From UBA11512 sp964623895 (lineage in GTDB: Bacteria; Bacillota; Clostridia; Oscillospirales; CAG-272): 64,000 nucleotides of DNA. Under the pieces are notes generated by a model. It was not told the DNA's origin. It made no database searches and saw nothing but the letters and a program-made list of their open reading frames with translations. The position numbers and the translations under genes are program-made. Location of the stretch: contig CAZUWA010000001.1 in the NCBI GenBank assembly GCA_964623895.1, positions 26,464 to 90,463 on the forward strand. Reading direction: 5' to 3'. This document shows positions 55,331-63,910 of this stretch, piece by piece (the first letter of the stretch is position 1; the number at the start of each line of letters is the position of its first letter).

Positions 55331-55427
55331 AATCTTTGGACCTTTCGTAAATATTTTGCCTTACAGATTCTACATTACAGTATAAAACAAGAATATGAAC
55401 CGAATATGAATAATTGTGTTTTTTGCG

Positions 55428-56561
55428 TTATTTTGTCACAAATTGTATGTTTAAGACGACAATTTCGTTCGCCGTTCCAATGCGAAGCGGTGGCCCCCAA
55501 TAACCAACGCCGGCGGTCGTGACGGCATGACCGCCGTGTTGCTGTTGATGTCCGTAGGAAAATTTTGACATGAGCTTTGACGCAATATTGCCGGGAAAAG
55601 TCTGACCGTTGTGGGTGTGCCCGCATAGCACAAGATCTGCGCCTGATTTCAAAAGATGTGCTGCATCTGCCGGGTTATGGTCTAAAACAATGATCGGCTT
55701 TTTATGAGATCCATCCAAAATCTCTTCCGCAGTTTTGCGTGCGGCATATTTTGAAAGCGTACCTTCATGTCGATCTCGTCTGCCATAAAGAGTAAAGAGA
55801 GGTAGTTCCAGTCTCTCGTCGGCAAGAAGAGTGATGCCTGCTTTTTGATAGAACAGAGCAGTACGCGGATCGTCAATGCCATAACTGTCATGATTTCCGC
55901 GACAGAAATAGATCGGATATTTTTCAGAAATGGCAGAAAGCGCCTCAATTGCCGTTTCTTCCTCTTTGATTTCATCGTAATCGTTGTCAAACAGGTCACC
56001 TGCAACGAAGACTGCGTCCGCGTTTTCTTTGATTACTGCATCGCGCAGTCGGTAAAGAAGTCCCTTGGTTGTAAAATAACCGAGATGTAGATCGGAAAAT
56101 AAAACAGCGTGGTAACTGCCGGGACAGTTGGAAGGTATGTCGATATGATATTCTATTCTTCGGAGCTTCCTGGCATTCAGTCCGCCGTATATCCTCAAAA
56201 CGATCAGCGCCAATAGTGTGGCGACTATCATGAGAGTGAAATTGATGGTAAAAAGACCTGTCAGGTAACTGAAATAGCAGACTACGGCATCAAGAAGCAG
56301 GAGGATCAAAAGATAGAGATAACTTCCGATGATCGTTTCTGCCAAGCGGTGCAAAATCCTTCTGATCTTTTTTCCCGGAAGCATACCGGAAAGTGGAAAG
56401 AGCAGTGTGGGACATAAAGTCAAGATCGTCAACAACACTGCATGCCACACTGTAAAAGCACCGTTTGAGGAGAGATAAAATCCGCCTGCGGTAAACGCAA
56501 GCACCAAGATGCCGAGTGGAATGATGAGGACCTTTTTGATATCTTTGGATGTTTTTTGCAC
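55428..56561 (-). CDS. membrane-anchored metallophosphoesterase (YkuE/YaeI-like)
   Basis: A 377-residue protein with about four N-terminal hydrophobic segments (10-130) and a C-terminal calcineurin-type phosphoesterase: FSDLHLG, GDLFDNDYDE, CRGNHDSYG and CGHTHNGQ. Such enzymes act on lipid A-like or undecaprenyl-linked phosphates in some species. GTG at 56561 is the start, with GGAGGATG upstream. Confidence 0.88.
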   Translation of the reverse strand: MQKTSKDIKKVLIIPLGILVLAFTAGGFYLSSNGAFTVWHAVLLTILTLCPTLLFPLSGMLPGKKIRRILHRLAETIIGSYLYLLILLLLDAVVCYFSYLTGLFTINFTLMIVATLLALIVLRIYGGLNARKLRRIEYHIDIPSNCPGSYHAVLFSDLHLGYFTTKGLLYRLRDAVIKENADAVFVAGDLFDNDYDEIKEEETAIEALSAISEKYPIYFCRGNHDSYGIDDPRTALFYQKAGITLLADERLELPLFTLYGRRDRHEGTLSKYAARKTAEEILDGSHKKPIIVLDHNPADAAHLLKSGADLVLCGHTHNGQTFPGNIASKLMSKFSYGHQQQHGGHAVTTAGVGYWGPPLRIGTANEIVVLNIQFVTK

Positions 56562-56609
56562 AGTAACATCCTCCTTTCTTATATAGAGAACGATTATATG
56601 AATGTAAGC

Positions 56610-56647
56610 AAAATGCCGTAGCGCGTGGTGGCGGGCTACGGCATTTT
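56610..56647. terminator. strong hairpin between the phosphoesterase gene and the phage cassette
   Basis: A perfect 13-bp stem (AAAATGCCGTAGC and GCTACGGCATTTT) with a 12-base loop. On the minus strand it could end the decayed reading frame at 56667-56880. Confidence 0.6.
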
Positions 56648-56666
56648 CATGTCAGAAGGTTTTTAC

Positions 56667-56880
56667 TTATGTGCTCGTCAGTACACTGCGGCAGATTGTT
56701 TTTGGATGTAACGACAGAGCAACCGTTATGACTACAGTATATTTGTGCCCACAATGGTGCATGCCGTTTGTGATGTAAATATACTTGCCGGAAGCATAAC
56801 TGTGGTTGTGCGCGCCGACAGAGTAAAAGGCGGTGTCGGCATTTGCAGGATAGTTAAATATAAATACAAGCAGTCGAAAA
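56667..56880 (-). pseudogene. possible gene remnant, minus strand
   Basis: One frame reads as a plausible protein tail, with FNYPANADTAFYSVGAHN, SYASGKYIYITNG and HHCGHKYT, ending at TAA 56667-56669 just before the hairpin. No start or full family match is visible. It may be a truncated gene displaced by the phage cassette. The bases from 56880 to 57053 are AT-rich and otherwise empty. Confidence 0.35.
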
Positions 56881-57053
56881 TATGACAGTTTCTTTTAATT
56901 ATTATATCATAACCTAATCCCCTGTGTGTGAATAAACTATGAACTTTCGCATTTTCGCTATATTTCTGTGGAAAACCAAGGAAAAGTCGGTCACACAACG
57001 CGATACGGCTCTGCTAAAATAGCATTGCAGATGAAAGAGAGGAGGAAGATACG

Positions 57054-57314
57054 GTGGCATCCGGAAAAAAAGGTTTTACAAGAGAGCATGTCTTGGAGCG
57101 TTTATGGCGCATTGCCGAGGACGCGCGCAAAGCGACTTGGGTGGAAAAAACGGACAAAAACGGAGAAACTGCGGTGGAATATGACACCAAATGTGCTTCA
57201 ATCGAGCTTAAGGCGATCGAGTTCGCGGTGAAGTTGTCTGGGTTGTCCGAGCAGAGCGTTGCAGAGACCGTTACAGTCAGTCTTGGGGATGACGTCAAAG
57301 AATTGGCGATCTGA
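57054..57314 (+). CDS. small phage protein at cassette start (terminase-small-like or hypothetical)
   Basis: An 86-residue charged, helical protein of no recognised family. The start is GTG 57054 with GAGGAGGAAG upstream. Position before a portal gene would fit a small-terminase relic, but the usual helix-turn-helix region is not evident. Length is too short for a typical small terminase. Confidence 0.55.
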   Translation: MASGKKGFTREHVLERLWRIAEDARKATWVEKTDKNGETAVEYDTKCASIELKAIEFAVKLSGLSEQSVAETVTVSLGDDVKELAI

Positions 57315-57415
57315 GTATGCCCTGATAAAACCGCAAAAGCAAAAGGAATAATTCTTTGGACGGATCATTTTCATCTGCGATCTGTCCGAAAGGAAAAGAA
57401 AAAGGAGGAAGGATC

Positions 57416-57595
57416 ATGATTCAACTGATCTATAACGAGTGGGGCATTGATGAAAACGCACAGCCCGTCAAGCTGCAGGTCTATCTTGCCGGTGTCAATG
57501 ACACATTGCCAAAGGAGGCTTCGGTTGGCAGTAGGGTGATCTTTGATGACGGCAGCAAGGCTTTGATGACTCCCTCCGGTTGGCAAAAGGGGTGA
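57416..57595 (+). CDS. small phage-cassette protein (59 residues)
   Basis: A 59-residue protein starting MIQLIYNEWGID, with a run of beta-prone sequence and SRVIFDDGSKALMTPSGW. AAGGAGGAAGG is right upstream of ATG 57416. The portal gene follows 4 bases later. The function is unknown; the length and position suggest a head accessory protein. Confidence 0.6.
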   Translation: MIQLIYNEWGIDENAQPVKLQVYLAGVNDTLPKEASVGSRVIFDDGSKALMTPSGWQKG

Positions 57596-57599
57596 GGAT

Positions 57600-59513
57600 T
57601 TGAAGTGGCTTGACAGACTGAAAAAAGTATCCGTGAAGGAAAAAACGATGTCTGAGATTGTCAAACTTCCGAAGTTCGACGGAGATGGTTCGGACGGTAT
57701 GCCGGGCAGTGATGATGAAGGAAGACCGTTTTACGGTGAGGATCTTGTTAAGACAGTTAAAATGGAGGCAGACCGCAGAAGGAACGAGCGGCTTCCTTAT
57801 GAATTGCAGTGGCGACTGAACCGTAATTTTTTGGCAGGCAATCAGCATTGTGACATTGACGTGCGAAAGATGACGGTGGAAAACTATCGTCCGCCATACG
57901 ATTACATGTCTGAGGAGATCTTCAACAAGATCGCACCGATCATGGAAAGTCGGATGGCACAGTTTAAAAGTGTCAGTTACGACATGGAAGCTGTTCCCGA
58001 AACGACCGGTTATGAAGATGTGCAGCAGGCGGCAGTCGCCGGCGCACTGATTGTCGGAAGGATTGGCAGAAATGCATTCAAAAAAGAACTGAACCGTGCG
58101 ATGGGACTTTGCGAGACAGACGGAACGACTTTTTTTCTTTGTTGGTGGGACAAGGAGAAAGGTGAGCCTGTTGATACGGTACTGTCGTCCTTTGAGATCC
58201 TACCGGCGGATCTGACGGAAGAAAGCGTTGAAGGGCAGAGTTCGATCATCATCGAGCAGGTAAAAAGTCCGGAAGAGATCTTCACGCTGTATGGCGTGAA
58301 GGTCCGAGGGGAAAAAGTTCATAGTTATGCAAGTCTCTCCACTGCCGGCGCGGGTGGGTTTGGCTACCGTTCTGGGACGGCACTTTTTACTCCCGTCGAA
58401 CGAGAAAATTGCGTTGTTTTGCGGAACTATCTTGAAAAGCCGAGTGGAAAATATCCACAGGGTAGGATGGTCATTACGGCAGGAGATACGTTGATCTACA
58501 GTGGCATATTGCCTTATGAGGAGTATCCGTTGGTTTCGATGAAAGCGATGTATGTCACCGGTCAATTCTTTGGCAGAAGTGTCATTGAAACGATGATTCC
58601 TCTTCAGAGAAGTTACAATGGTATCAAGAACCGCATCAACGATTACATCAATCGTTCCGCTTGTGGGCAGATACTGATTGAGGAAGGATCAGTCGATGCT
58701 GATGACATCACCGAGCGAGGATTGGAGCCCGGTGCATCGGTTATTTACGCAAGAGGTGCTACGCCTCCGAAATTGATGGAAGAGCCCACCCTCAGTGCGC
58801 TGGCTGAGACGCAGTGTGCACAATTGGTTTCCGATATGGAATATGCTGCAGGGGTCTCTGCGCTGTCTGCAAACGGCATTCTGCCGAACGGTGTCAACTC
58901 GGGAACAGCAATCGGAAGACTGCAAAACATTGATAGCGTCAGACTGTCTCTGTACACAGAAAACTATCGGGCAGCATTACTGTGCCTTGCGGAGAAGTGG
59001 ATCACGCTCTACCGAAATTATTTAAGCGAAGAGCGGGCAGTGCGATTGGTCGGGAATGGCGCAAGAGGTGCAGTGGCATTGTTCACCGGGCGTACCCTGA
59101 AGTATGGTGTTTTGCGCTTTTTGACGGAAAATGAACTGAAAGTCAAAGAAGATGAACAGCGAGAACGCTATTTGGAGGCTTTAAAATTGGGGCTATTTTC
59201 TGAAGAAGATGGCAGTATTTCGGCAGAGAACAAACGCTTTGCCGTGAAAAAATTGCTTGGTACAGACAAATCCCCCCCTAGCGAAGCGGATCTTCAGCAT
59301 CAAAATGCACAAAATGAGAACATTGATTTTGAACTGGGCGAAGTATTACGGATTGAACCGCTCGATGACCATGTCTTGCATCTAACGGAGCATCGTCTCT
59401 ATGTATTGGAAGACAGTTTCAGAGAACGAATGAAGAAAGATCCGCATTGGGCGGAACCGATGTTAGAGCACATCAAGGAGCATGAATCACTGCTCAAGGA
59501 GGAGAAAAAATGA
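57600..59513 (+). CDS. phage portal protein (P22-like)
   Basis: A 637-residue protein with the composition and order of a P22-type portal: an N-terminal acidic head, the segment PYDYMSEEIFNKIAPIMESRMA near residue 100, ALIVGRIGRNAFKKELNRAMGLCETDGTTFFLCWWD near 145-180, and a helix-rich C-terminus (EHRLYVLEDSFRERMKKDPH). The portal is the dodecameric DNA channel of the procapsid. TTG 57600 is the start. It overlaps the next gene by ATGA. The frame is intact over its whole length. Confidence 0.82.
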   Translation: MKWLDRLKKVSVKEKTMSEIVKLPKFDGDGSDGMPGSDDEGRPFYGEDLVKTVKMEADRRRNERLPYELQWRLNRNFLAGNQHCDIDVRKMTVENYRPPYDYMSEEIFNKIAPIMESRMAQFKSVSYDMEAVPETTGYEDVQQAAVAGALIVGRIGRNAFKKELNRAMGLCETDGTTFFLCWWDKEKGEPVDTVLSSFEILPADLTEESVEGQSSIIIEQVKSPEEIFTLYGVKVRGEKVHSYASLSTAGAGGFGYRSGTALFTPVERENCVVLRNYLEKPSGKYPQGRMVITAGDTLIYSGILPYEEYPLVSMKAMYVTGQFFGRSVIETMIPLQRSYNGIKNRINDYINRSACGQILIEEGSVDADDITERGLEPGASVIYARGATPPKLMEEPTLSALAETQCAQLVSDMEYAAGVSALSANGILPNGVNSGTAIGRLQNIDSVRLSLYTENYRAALLCLAEKWITLYRNYLSEERAVRLVGNGARGAVALFTGRTLKYGVLRFLTENELKVKEDEQRERYLEALKLGLFSEEDGSISAENKRFAVKKLLGTDKSPPSEADLQHQNAQNENIDFELGEVLRIEPLDDHVLHLTEHRLYVLEDSFRERMKKDPHWAEPMLEHIKEHESLLKEEKK

Positions 59514-59920
59514 CAGAAGAAAAGGAAATGATAGACTCAACGAAAGAAAAGAGTTACGAAGAACTGGTGCGCGAATTGGAAGAGACCAAGCGCTTGTTCG
59601 CGATCGAAAAGGAAAAACAACAAGGCTATGCTGTTTTGGAAAAACTCATTGGTTCGAGAAATGATCCGACATTCGGCGAAGCGGTTAAAATAGCGGAAAG
59701 CGAAGCCATGCAGACGTTTCCTGCGGAAGAACGGTACCGCAAAAGTTTGCTGATGTGTTATGGAGAGAAATATTTTTCCGCGAGAGAACAGCAAAAGCAA
59801 ACACCGCAGATGCCACCGGTATTTGCCCGTTCCTCCGGCGCGGGACAAGCGGAGGTTATGAAAAAACCTACCGATTTCAAGACGGCACGAGAAAATTCAT
59901 TCAGATACCTAAAAAAATAA
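59510..59920 (+). CDS. phage scaffold-like protein
   Basis: A 136-residue, highly charged protein with a predicted coiled coil (EELVRELEETKRLFAIEKEKQQ near 17-40) and a basic tail. It lies between portal and capsid, where scaffold proteins are usually encoded. Homology is not recognised, so the call rests on position and composition. Confidence 0.65.
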   Translation: MTEEKEMIDSTKEKSYEELVRELEETKRLFAIEKEKQQGYAVLEKLIGSRNDPTFGEAVKIAESEAMQTFPAEERYRKSLLMCYGEKYFSAREQQKQTPQMPPVFARSSGAGQAEVMKKPTDFKTARENSFRYLKK

Positions 59921-59944
59921 CAGAAAGAAAAGGAGAATAAAATC

Positions 59945-61177
59945 ATGTCTACAAATTTAAACACCATTTCCGATATTTTGAAGGAGCAGTATCTTCCTGC
60001 TTTGCAAAATCAGATTACGACCGCACCGTCTCCTTTTATGGAGATGATCAAAAAAGTACCGCTGACTACCGGTGGGAAGATCACAGCGGTTGCACCTTTC
60101 GGTATTAACGGCGGCTTTGGTTTTGGCAGTGACGGCAACAATACACCTGCATCCGGCACTCGAAAATACAAGCGTTTCGAGGTTGAGCCGGTGGATATGT
60201 ATGTCGATATCCGCATTACCGATAAGACTGTCAAACTGGCTAACGAGGAGGGGGCTTTGATCTCTGCGTTGGAGGACGAAGTGATGGGATCTTATGAATC
60301 CGCCAAGTGGAATGTCTCCAGAGCCTTGTTTGGGGATGGTTCCGGTAAATTGTGTGCGCTGACTGCGGCATCGGTAAATAACACATCCGATTCGACCGTA
60401 ACTCTAACGGTTGATGAATGTGCAAATCTCATTGAAGGGTTGACGGTGGATGTATACAGTTATTCGTCTGCGACTGTCGAAGCAACTCTTTCTGCCAACA
60501 ATGCAGGTTATCGCATTGCGGCAATTGACAGAGAGAACAAAAAGGTGGTCTTGGAAGGTTTGGGCGCTACCGCAACAGTCAAAAATACCGAAAAGAACGA
60601 CTACGGATTTCTTTGTGTTCAAGGATCTTACAACAAGGAACTGACGGGTCTGAAGGCAATCTTCGATGACAGTGTTACTGAAATTTACGGTTACGATAAG
60701 GCAACGCATGCTTTTGTCACACCGCTCAAGATGGATGCCGCACATGCGGTTTCAGATATGGTGATTTATGATGCTGTCAAAAAATCTGCGGACTACAGAA
60801 ACGGTAACATTGATCTTGTTATGCTGGGTGACAAAGCATTCCGCGCTTATCAGAACTATATGAGGGAAAATAATGTTACCATTTGTGAAAAAGCTGAGTT
60901 CGTGGGTGGCGCAACTGGTTATAAGGTGTTGGTAGGCAGCCGTACCGTTACGATCGTCAATGAAAAGATGATCCCGACAGATGAGGCATGGTGTGTAGAC
61001 ACCGGCGCATTTACCTTTGCTCATCTCGACTTTGACTTCTGCGATTACGGCTCTTCAGGAATTTTCCAACTCGTTCCCGGCACTTCTTACTACCGTGCGT
61101 TACTTGCTTCTTACGGCAACCTTATTTGTAAGAATCCCGGAAGTTGCGTGAAGATCATCAATTTTGCAGAAGCATAA
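59945..61177 (+). CDS. phage major capsid protein
   Basis: A 410-residue protein with the arrangement of an HK97-fold capsid protein: an N-terminal helix (ISDILKEQYLPALQNQI), a middle domain (DMYVDIRITDKTVKLANEEGALI and YESAKWNVSRALFGDG) and an LGDKAFRAYQNYMRENN segment later. It is the most likely major coat protein of the cassette, 24 bases after the scaffold-like gene. Confidence 0.8.
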   Translation: MSTNLNTISDILKEQYLPALQNQITTAPSPFMEMIKKVPLTTGGKITAVAPFGINGGFGFGSDGNNTPASGTRKYKRFEVEPVDMYVDIRITDKTVKLANEEGALISALEDEVMGSYESAKWNVSRALFGDGSGKLCALTAASVNNTSDSTVTLTVDECANLIEGLTVDVYSYSSATVEATLSANNAGYRIAAIDRENKKVVLEGLGATATVKNTEKNDYGFLCVQGSYNKELTGLKAIFDDSVTEIYGYDKATHAFVTPLKMDAAHAVSDMVIYDAVKKSADYRNGNIDLVMLGDKAFRAYQNYMRENNVTICEKAEFVGGATGYKVLVGSRTVTIVNEKMIPTDEAWCVDTGAFTFAHLDFDFCDYGSSGIFQLVPGTSYYRALLASYGNLICKNPGSCVKIINFAEA

Positions 61178-61183
61178 GAGAAA

Positions 61184-61215
61184 GGGGGGGCAAGATCTGT
61201 GGGTCTTGCGCCCCC
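61184..61215 (+). other. intercistronic hairpin behind the capsid gene
   Basis: GGGGG/CCCCC and CAAGA/TCTTG segments form a stem of about 10 pairs. It is followed by A residues, so it is not a plus-strand terminator. It may protect the capsid mRNA 3' end. Confidence 0.5.
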
Positions 61216-61236
61216 AAAAAAAGAAAGGCAGGATGA

Positions 61237-61560
61237 ATGATGTTTACATTAAACAAATTATATGAACAGATCAACGCGCTTTGTCCTATCGACAGGCAAA
61301 CCTTTGACGCCTTCTTGCCGGATGCTGTTCTTGATCTTTGCTGTATTTGCGGAAGCAAGTATTTAAAAAAAGAAGAAGGAGCAGTAGCAACGGATTTTCC
61401 GATTAGAGAGGAATACTATACTGCACTTCTTTCCGTCATGCTGTACCTGATACGGGGAGATGTTGTAGACTGGGAACGTGCAATTGAGCGAGCAGAAGGT
61501 GCAAGAGATCAGATATGGAGGCAGAAGGCGGAGAAGAACCGAAACGGAGGAAAAAAGTGA
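61237..61560 (+). CDS. phage head-tail connector-like protein
   Basis: A 107-residue helical protein, beginning MMFTLNKLYEQINALCPIDRQTFDAFLPDAVLDL. It has the size and place of gpFI/gp4-type adaptor proteins that follow the capsid gene, but no sequence motif proves it. The following gene starts inside its end (GTGA overlap). Confidence 0.6.
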   Translation: MMFTLNKLYEQINALCPIDRQTFDAFLPDAVLDLCCICGSKYLKKEEGAVATDFPIREEYYTALLSVMLYLIRGDVVDWERAIERAEGARDQIWRQKAEKNRNGGKK

Positions 61561-62144
61561 AGAAAACGATTGAAAATATAAATAACTACGTGGAAGATAT
61601 TCTTGCCGATTATCCTTATTTTCCTGAACGCGCCAAGTCATTTTTGGCAGAAGAACTGACGGCACTGCAATGCGGATATTTTGCTTTGTGCCCGGAGGTT
61701 GTTGCAATGGAACGGACGCTTCAATCCGATCTATCCCTTCCGCTTTCTTCACTTTCCACCGAAACAGGGCGCCTTTTGAACTCGGAAGAGATCGTTGCGG
61801 TCTTCTTGGGGGGCAAAGAGCTTCCGAAAAGACAGGTTTTACAGTTTTATCGCTCGAATTTGCCGGGCTTCACCGTGGAAGAAGACAGGATCGTCTGCCG
61901 CGTAGAGGATCAGAGTTCCGATCTTACCATCCTTTTTGCCCAATGTCCAAAGGATATTACTTATTCTGCAGAAACAGGATATACAGGGGAGATCTGTATT
62001 TCAAAAACATACCTTCCGATAGTTTCGGCAAGACTCAGAGAACTAATCGCACGATTAAGTGGGGAAGAGGAAGATGCGGACCATTTTGCCGATTGCTATA
62101 ACGCATGGCTGGTACGGCTGAAAGAAGAGAGAGGAGGCGGGTAA
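61557..62144 (+). CDS. phage adaptor or head-completion-like protein of unknown family
   Basis: A 195-residue protein starting at GTG 61557 (GGAGG upstream). A helical first half is followed by a beta-rich part (DRIVCRVEDQSSDLTILFAQCP and ETGYTGEICISKTYLP). The family is not recognised. It stops in the TAATG shared with the next gene, so the connector genes form a coupled series. Confidence 0.6.
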   Translation: MKKTIENINNYVEDILADYPYFPERAKSFLAEELTALQCGYFALCPEVVAMERTLQSDLSLPLSSLSTETGRLLNSEEIVAVFLGGKELPKRQVLQFYRSNLPGFTVEEDRIVCRVEDQSSDLTILFAQCPKDITYSAETGYTGEICISKTYLPIVSARLRELIARLSGEEEDADHFADCYNAWLVRLKEERGGG

Positions 62145-63565
62145 TGATTTCGATCAAAAGAAGTGGGAACCGGGAGGAGCGCGTTCGGGTGTCCAAAAGC
62201 AGTTTTGTCGGTGTCGGCAAGGATGTCTGTCTTGATCAGATCAAAAATGCGGATGTTTCAGACGGATATTTACGTGTTTGCAAGGCATGGAAGGCGCCGA
62301 CATTTACCGTTCCATCCACCGTGTATGGAATCTTTTCAGCAAATGGCAGAATGATCGTCGCGGCAAACGAGGGAGGACACATGGCGTTTTATTCGGTCAC
62401 GGGGGAAATATCAGAGAAAAACTATGTCAGCGTTCAGACCTTTTCGCAATCGATGAAGTTTGATGAATTTTGCACTATTCCGGTATTCACCGACGATGGC
62501 TCTCCGCATTTTACAGAGGAGGTTCATGATGCTGACAAACTGCTTCTTTTTCCGGGGCGAAAGGTGCTGATCCTTGCGGAAAGTGGCAGTCCGATTTCCA
62601 TGTTGGATATGCCGAGCGAAGTACCGGAAATACAATTTGCGGTTTTCCACAGCGGAAGAATGTTTGGCGCTGGTGGAAACTATGCGTATGTTTCGGGAAT
62701 CAGCGGATGCTTTGATTGGGAAATGGATCAAAGTGGAAGTGATCCCGATCCGATAAACGCATGGAAGGGAAAACTGACAGCAAACGCCGAGGAGGAACAG
62801 CCGGTGACGGGCATGACAGTCTACGATGGAGTTGTATATGTTTTTAAAAAAGGTTCGATCCAAAAGTTCGTTGGAACGGAAAATCCCTATCGGATTGAAA
62901 ATGTCTACAATGTCGGCACTTCCTATTGCCATTCCGTTTGCGAGGTAGCGGGAAAACTATATTTTCTCTCAGATGACGGACCGATGGTCTTTGACGGCAG
63001 ATATGTAAAAAATCTGCCGCATCTTCCGGAAGGAACGGAATTTAACGGTGCGGCCGGAAAAATGGATGGAAAATATGCATTCTACGGAAAAAATGGGGAC
63101 AGACATCTCATTTTTCTCTATGACGAAGACAGTAAGAGTTACGGCATCAAAGACTGCAGTGAAGAGGTGATCGCTTTTGCGGAGACCGGAAAGAAGCAGT
63201 ATATCTTGCAAAAAGATGAAGAAAACATCCAACAATATGTTAGGGTGCTTTCCGGGCGTACCGGTGAGCAGGCGGAATATTGTTTTCCTCTTTGCCGCAA
63301 GCAGTTCGACTTTTGCGGCGCAACCGTTGCAGCGATACGAGGAAGTTGTAAAGGAGAGGGGCGTATCGAAGCTTGTCTTGTCACATGTGACGAGACAGGA
63401 ACTGAAAAAGAATATCCGCTTGGCGTGATCTTTACAAGTGGCGGAGAGGTGCTTTTCAGGAGAAAACGAAAACTACCAAGGACGGCATCTGTTTTTTTGA
63501 AAATCGTGACGGTGGGAGACGTCATCCTACGCGGTTACGAATGTGAAATGCGACTAAAAAATTGA
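62144..63565 (+). CDS. phage hub/beta-propeller-like protein (P22 gp10-like position)
   Basis: A 473-residue protein with repeated beta-propeller-like blades (YGIFSANGRMIVAANE, VTGMTVYDGVVYVFKKGSIQKF, VCEVAGKLYFLSDDGPMVFDGRY). Its length and cassette position fit the packaged-DNA stabilisation protein gp10 of P22-like phages (about 472 residues from memory). ATG 62144 overlaps the previous stop. It is the last gene of the cassette. Confidence 0.65.
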   Translation: MISIKRSGNREERVRVSKSSFVGVGKDVCLDQIKNADVSDGYLRVCKAWKAPTFTVPSTVYGIFSANGRMIVAANEGGHMAFYSVTGEISEKNYVSVQTFSQSMKFDEFCTIPVFTDDGSPHFTEEVHDADKLLLFPGRKVLILAESGSPISMLDMPSEVPEIQFAVFHSGRMFGAGGNYAYVSGISGCFDWEMDQSGSDPDPINAWKGKLTANAEEEQPVTGMTVYDGVVYVFKKGSIQKFVGTENPYRIENVYNVGTSYCHSVCEVAGKLYFLSDDGPMVFDGRYVKNLPHLPEGTEFNGAAGKMDGKYAFYGKNGDRHLIFLYDEDSKSYGIKDCSEEVIAFAETGKKQYILQKDEENIQQYVRVLSGRTGEQAEYCFPLCRKQFDFCGATVAAIRGSCKGEGRIEACLVTCDETGTEKEYPLGVIFTSGGEVLFRRKRKLPRTASVFLKIVTVGDVILRGYECEMRLKN

Positions 63566-63573
63566 ATAAACGG

Positions 63574-63617
63574 AAAGGGGATGTAAAAAACGTTAAGTTT
63601 TTTACATTCCCTTTTTG
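63574..63617 (+). terminator. Rho-independent terminator of the phage cassette
   Basis: AAAGGGGATGTAAAAAAC (63574-63591) pairs with GTTTTTTACATTCCCTTT (63597-63614) with one G-U pair, and T residues follow. Confidence 0.85.
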
Positions 63618-63622
63618 TTTAC

Positions 63623-63873
63623 GCGCGCTCTAATGGTTGAAAGTCTCAAACACGCATAGGCAACGAGGAAGTGTATAGTTGAACGGCAAGGTGTCCATCT
63701 TGAGGTGGCATCTAAAGGAAGCTGTAGGCAAATTCTTGACCCGATGGACAGAAATCACATATAAGGGTCAGAAATACGGATAAGTCAGTAAAAGAAGATG
63801 AAGCCAAAAGTTGTTGGAAGTACGAGTAAATGTGGAGGATAGATGAGAGGAAAGAGCGTGCACCTTATCCAAG
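63623..63873 (+). mobile_element. group II intron, 5' part (right end uncertain)
   Basis: The DNA reads as the 5' region of a bacterial group II intron. It has GCGCGCTC in place of the usual GTGCG start, then AGGCAACGA, GCATCTAAAGGAAGCTGTAGGCAA, CAGAAATCACATATAAGG and GGATAAGTC. These match domain I of bacterial, probably class C, introns as I remember them. The intron sits 6 bases after the terminator, the site class C introns prefer. Similarity fades near 63873, and no reverse-transcriptase frame is visible before the window end. Confidence 0.82.
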
Positions 63874-63910
63874 CCGAGATCGAAAGATTTATGATAACGA
63901 CACAGGAATA

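Noticed and set aside
56732..56998. 88-codon minus-strand frame
   Set aside because: It runs in a different frame from the protein-like remnant and shows no family pattern.
61184..61215. Terminator behind the capsid gene
   Set aside because: The hairpin is followed by A residues on the plus strand, and the connector genes continue behind it.
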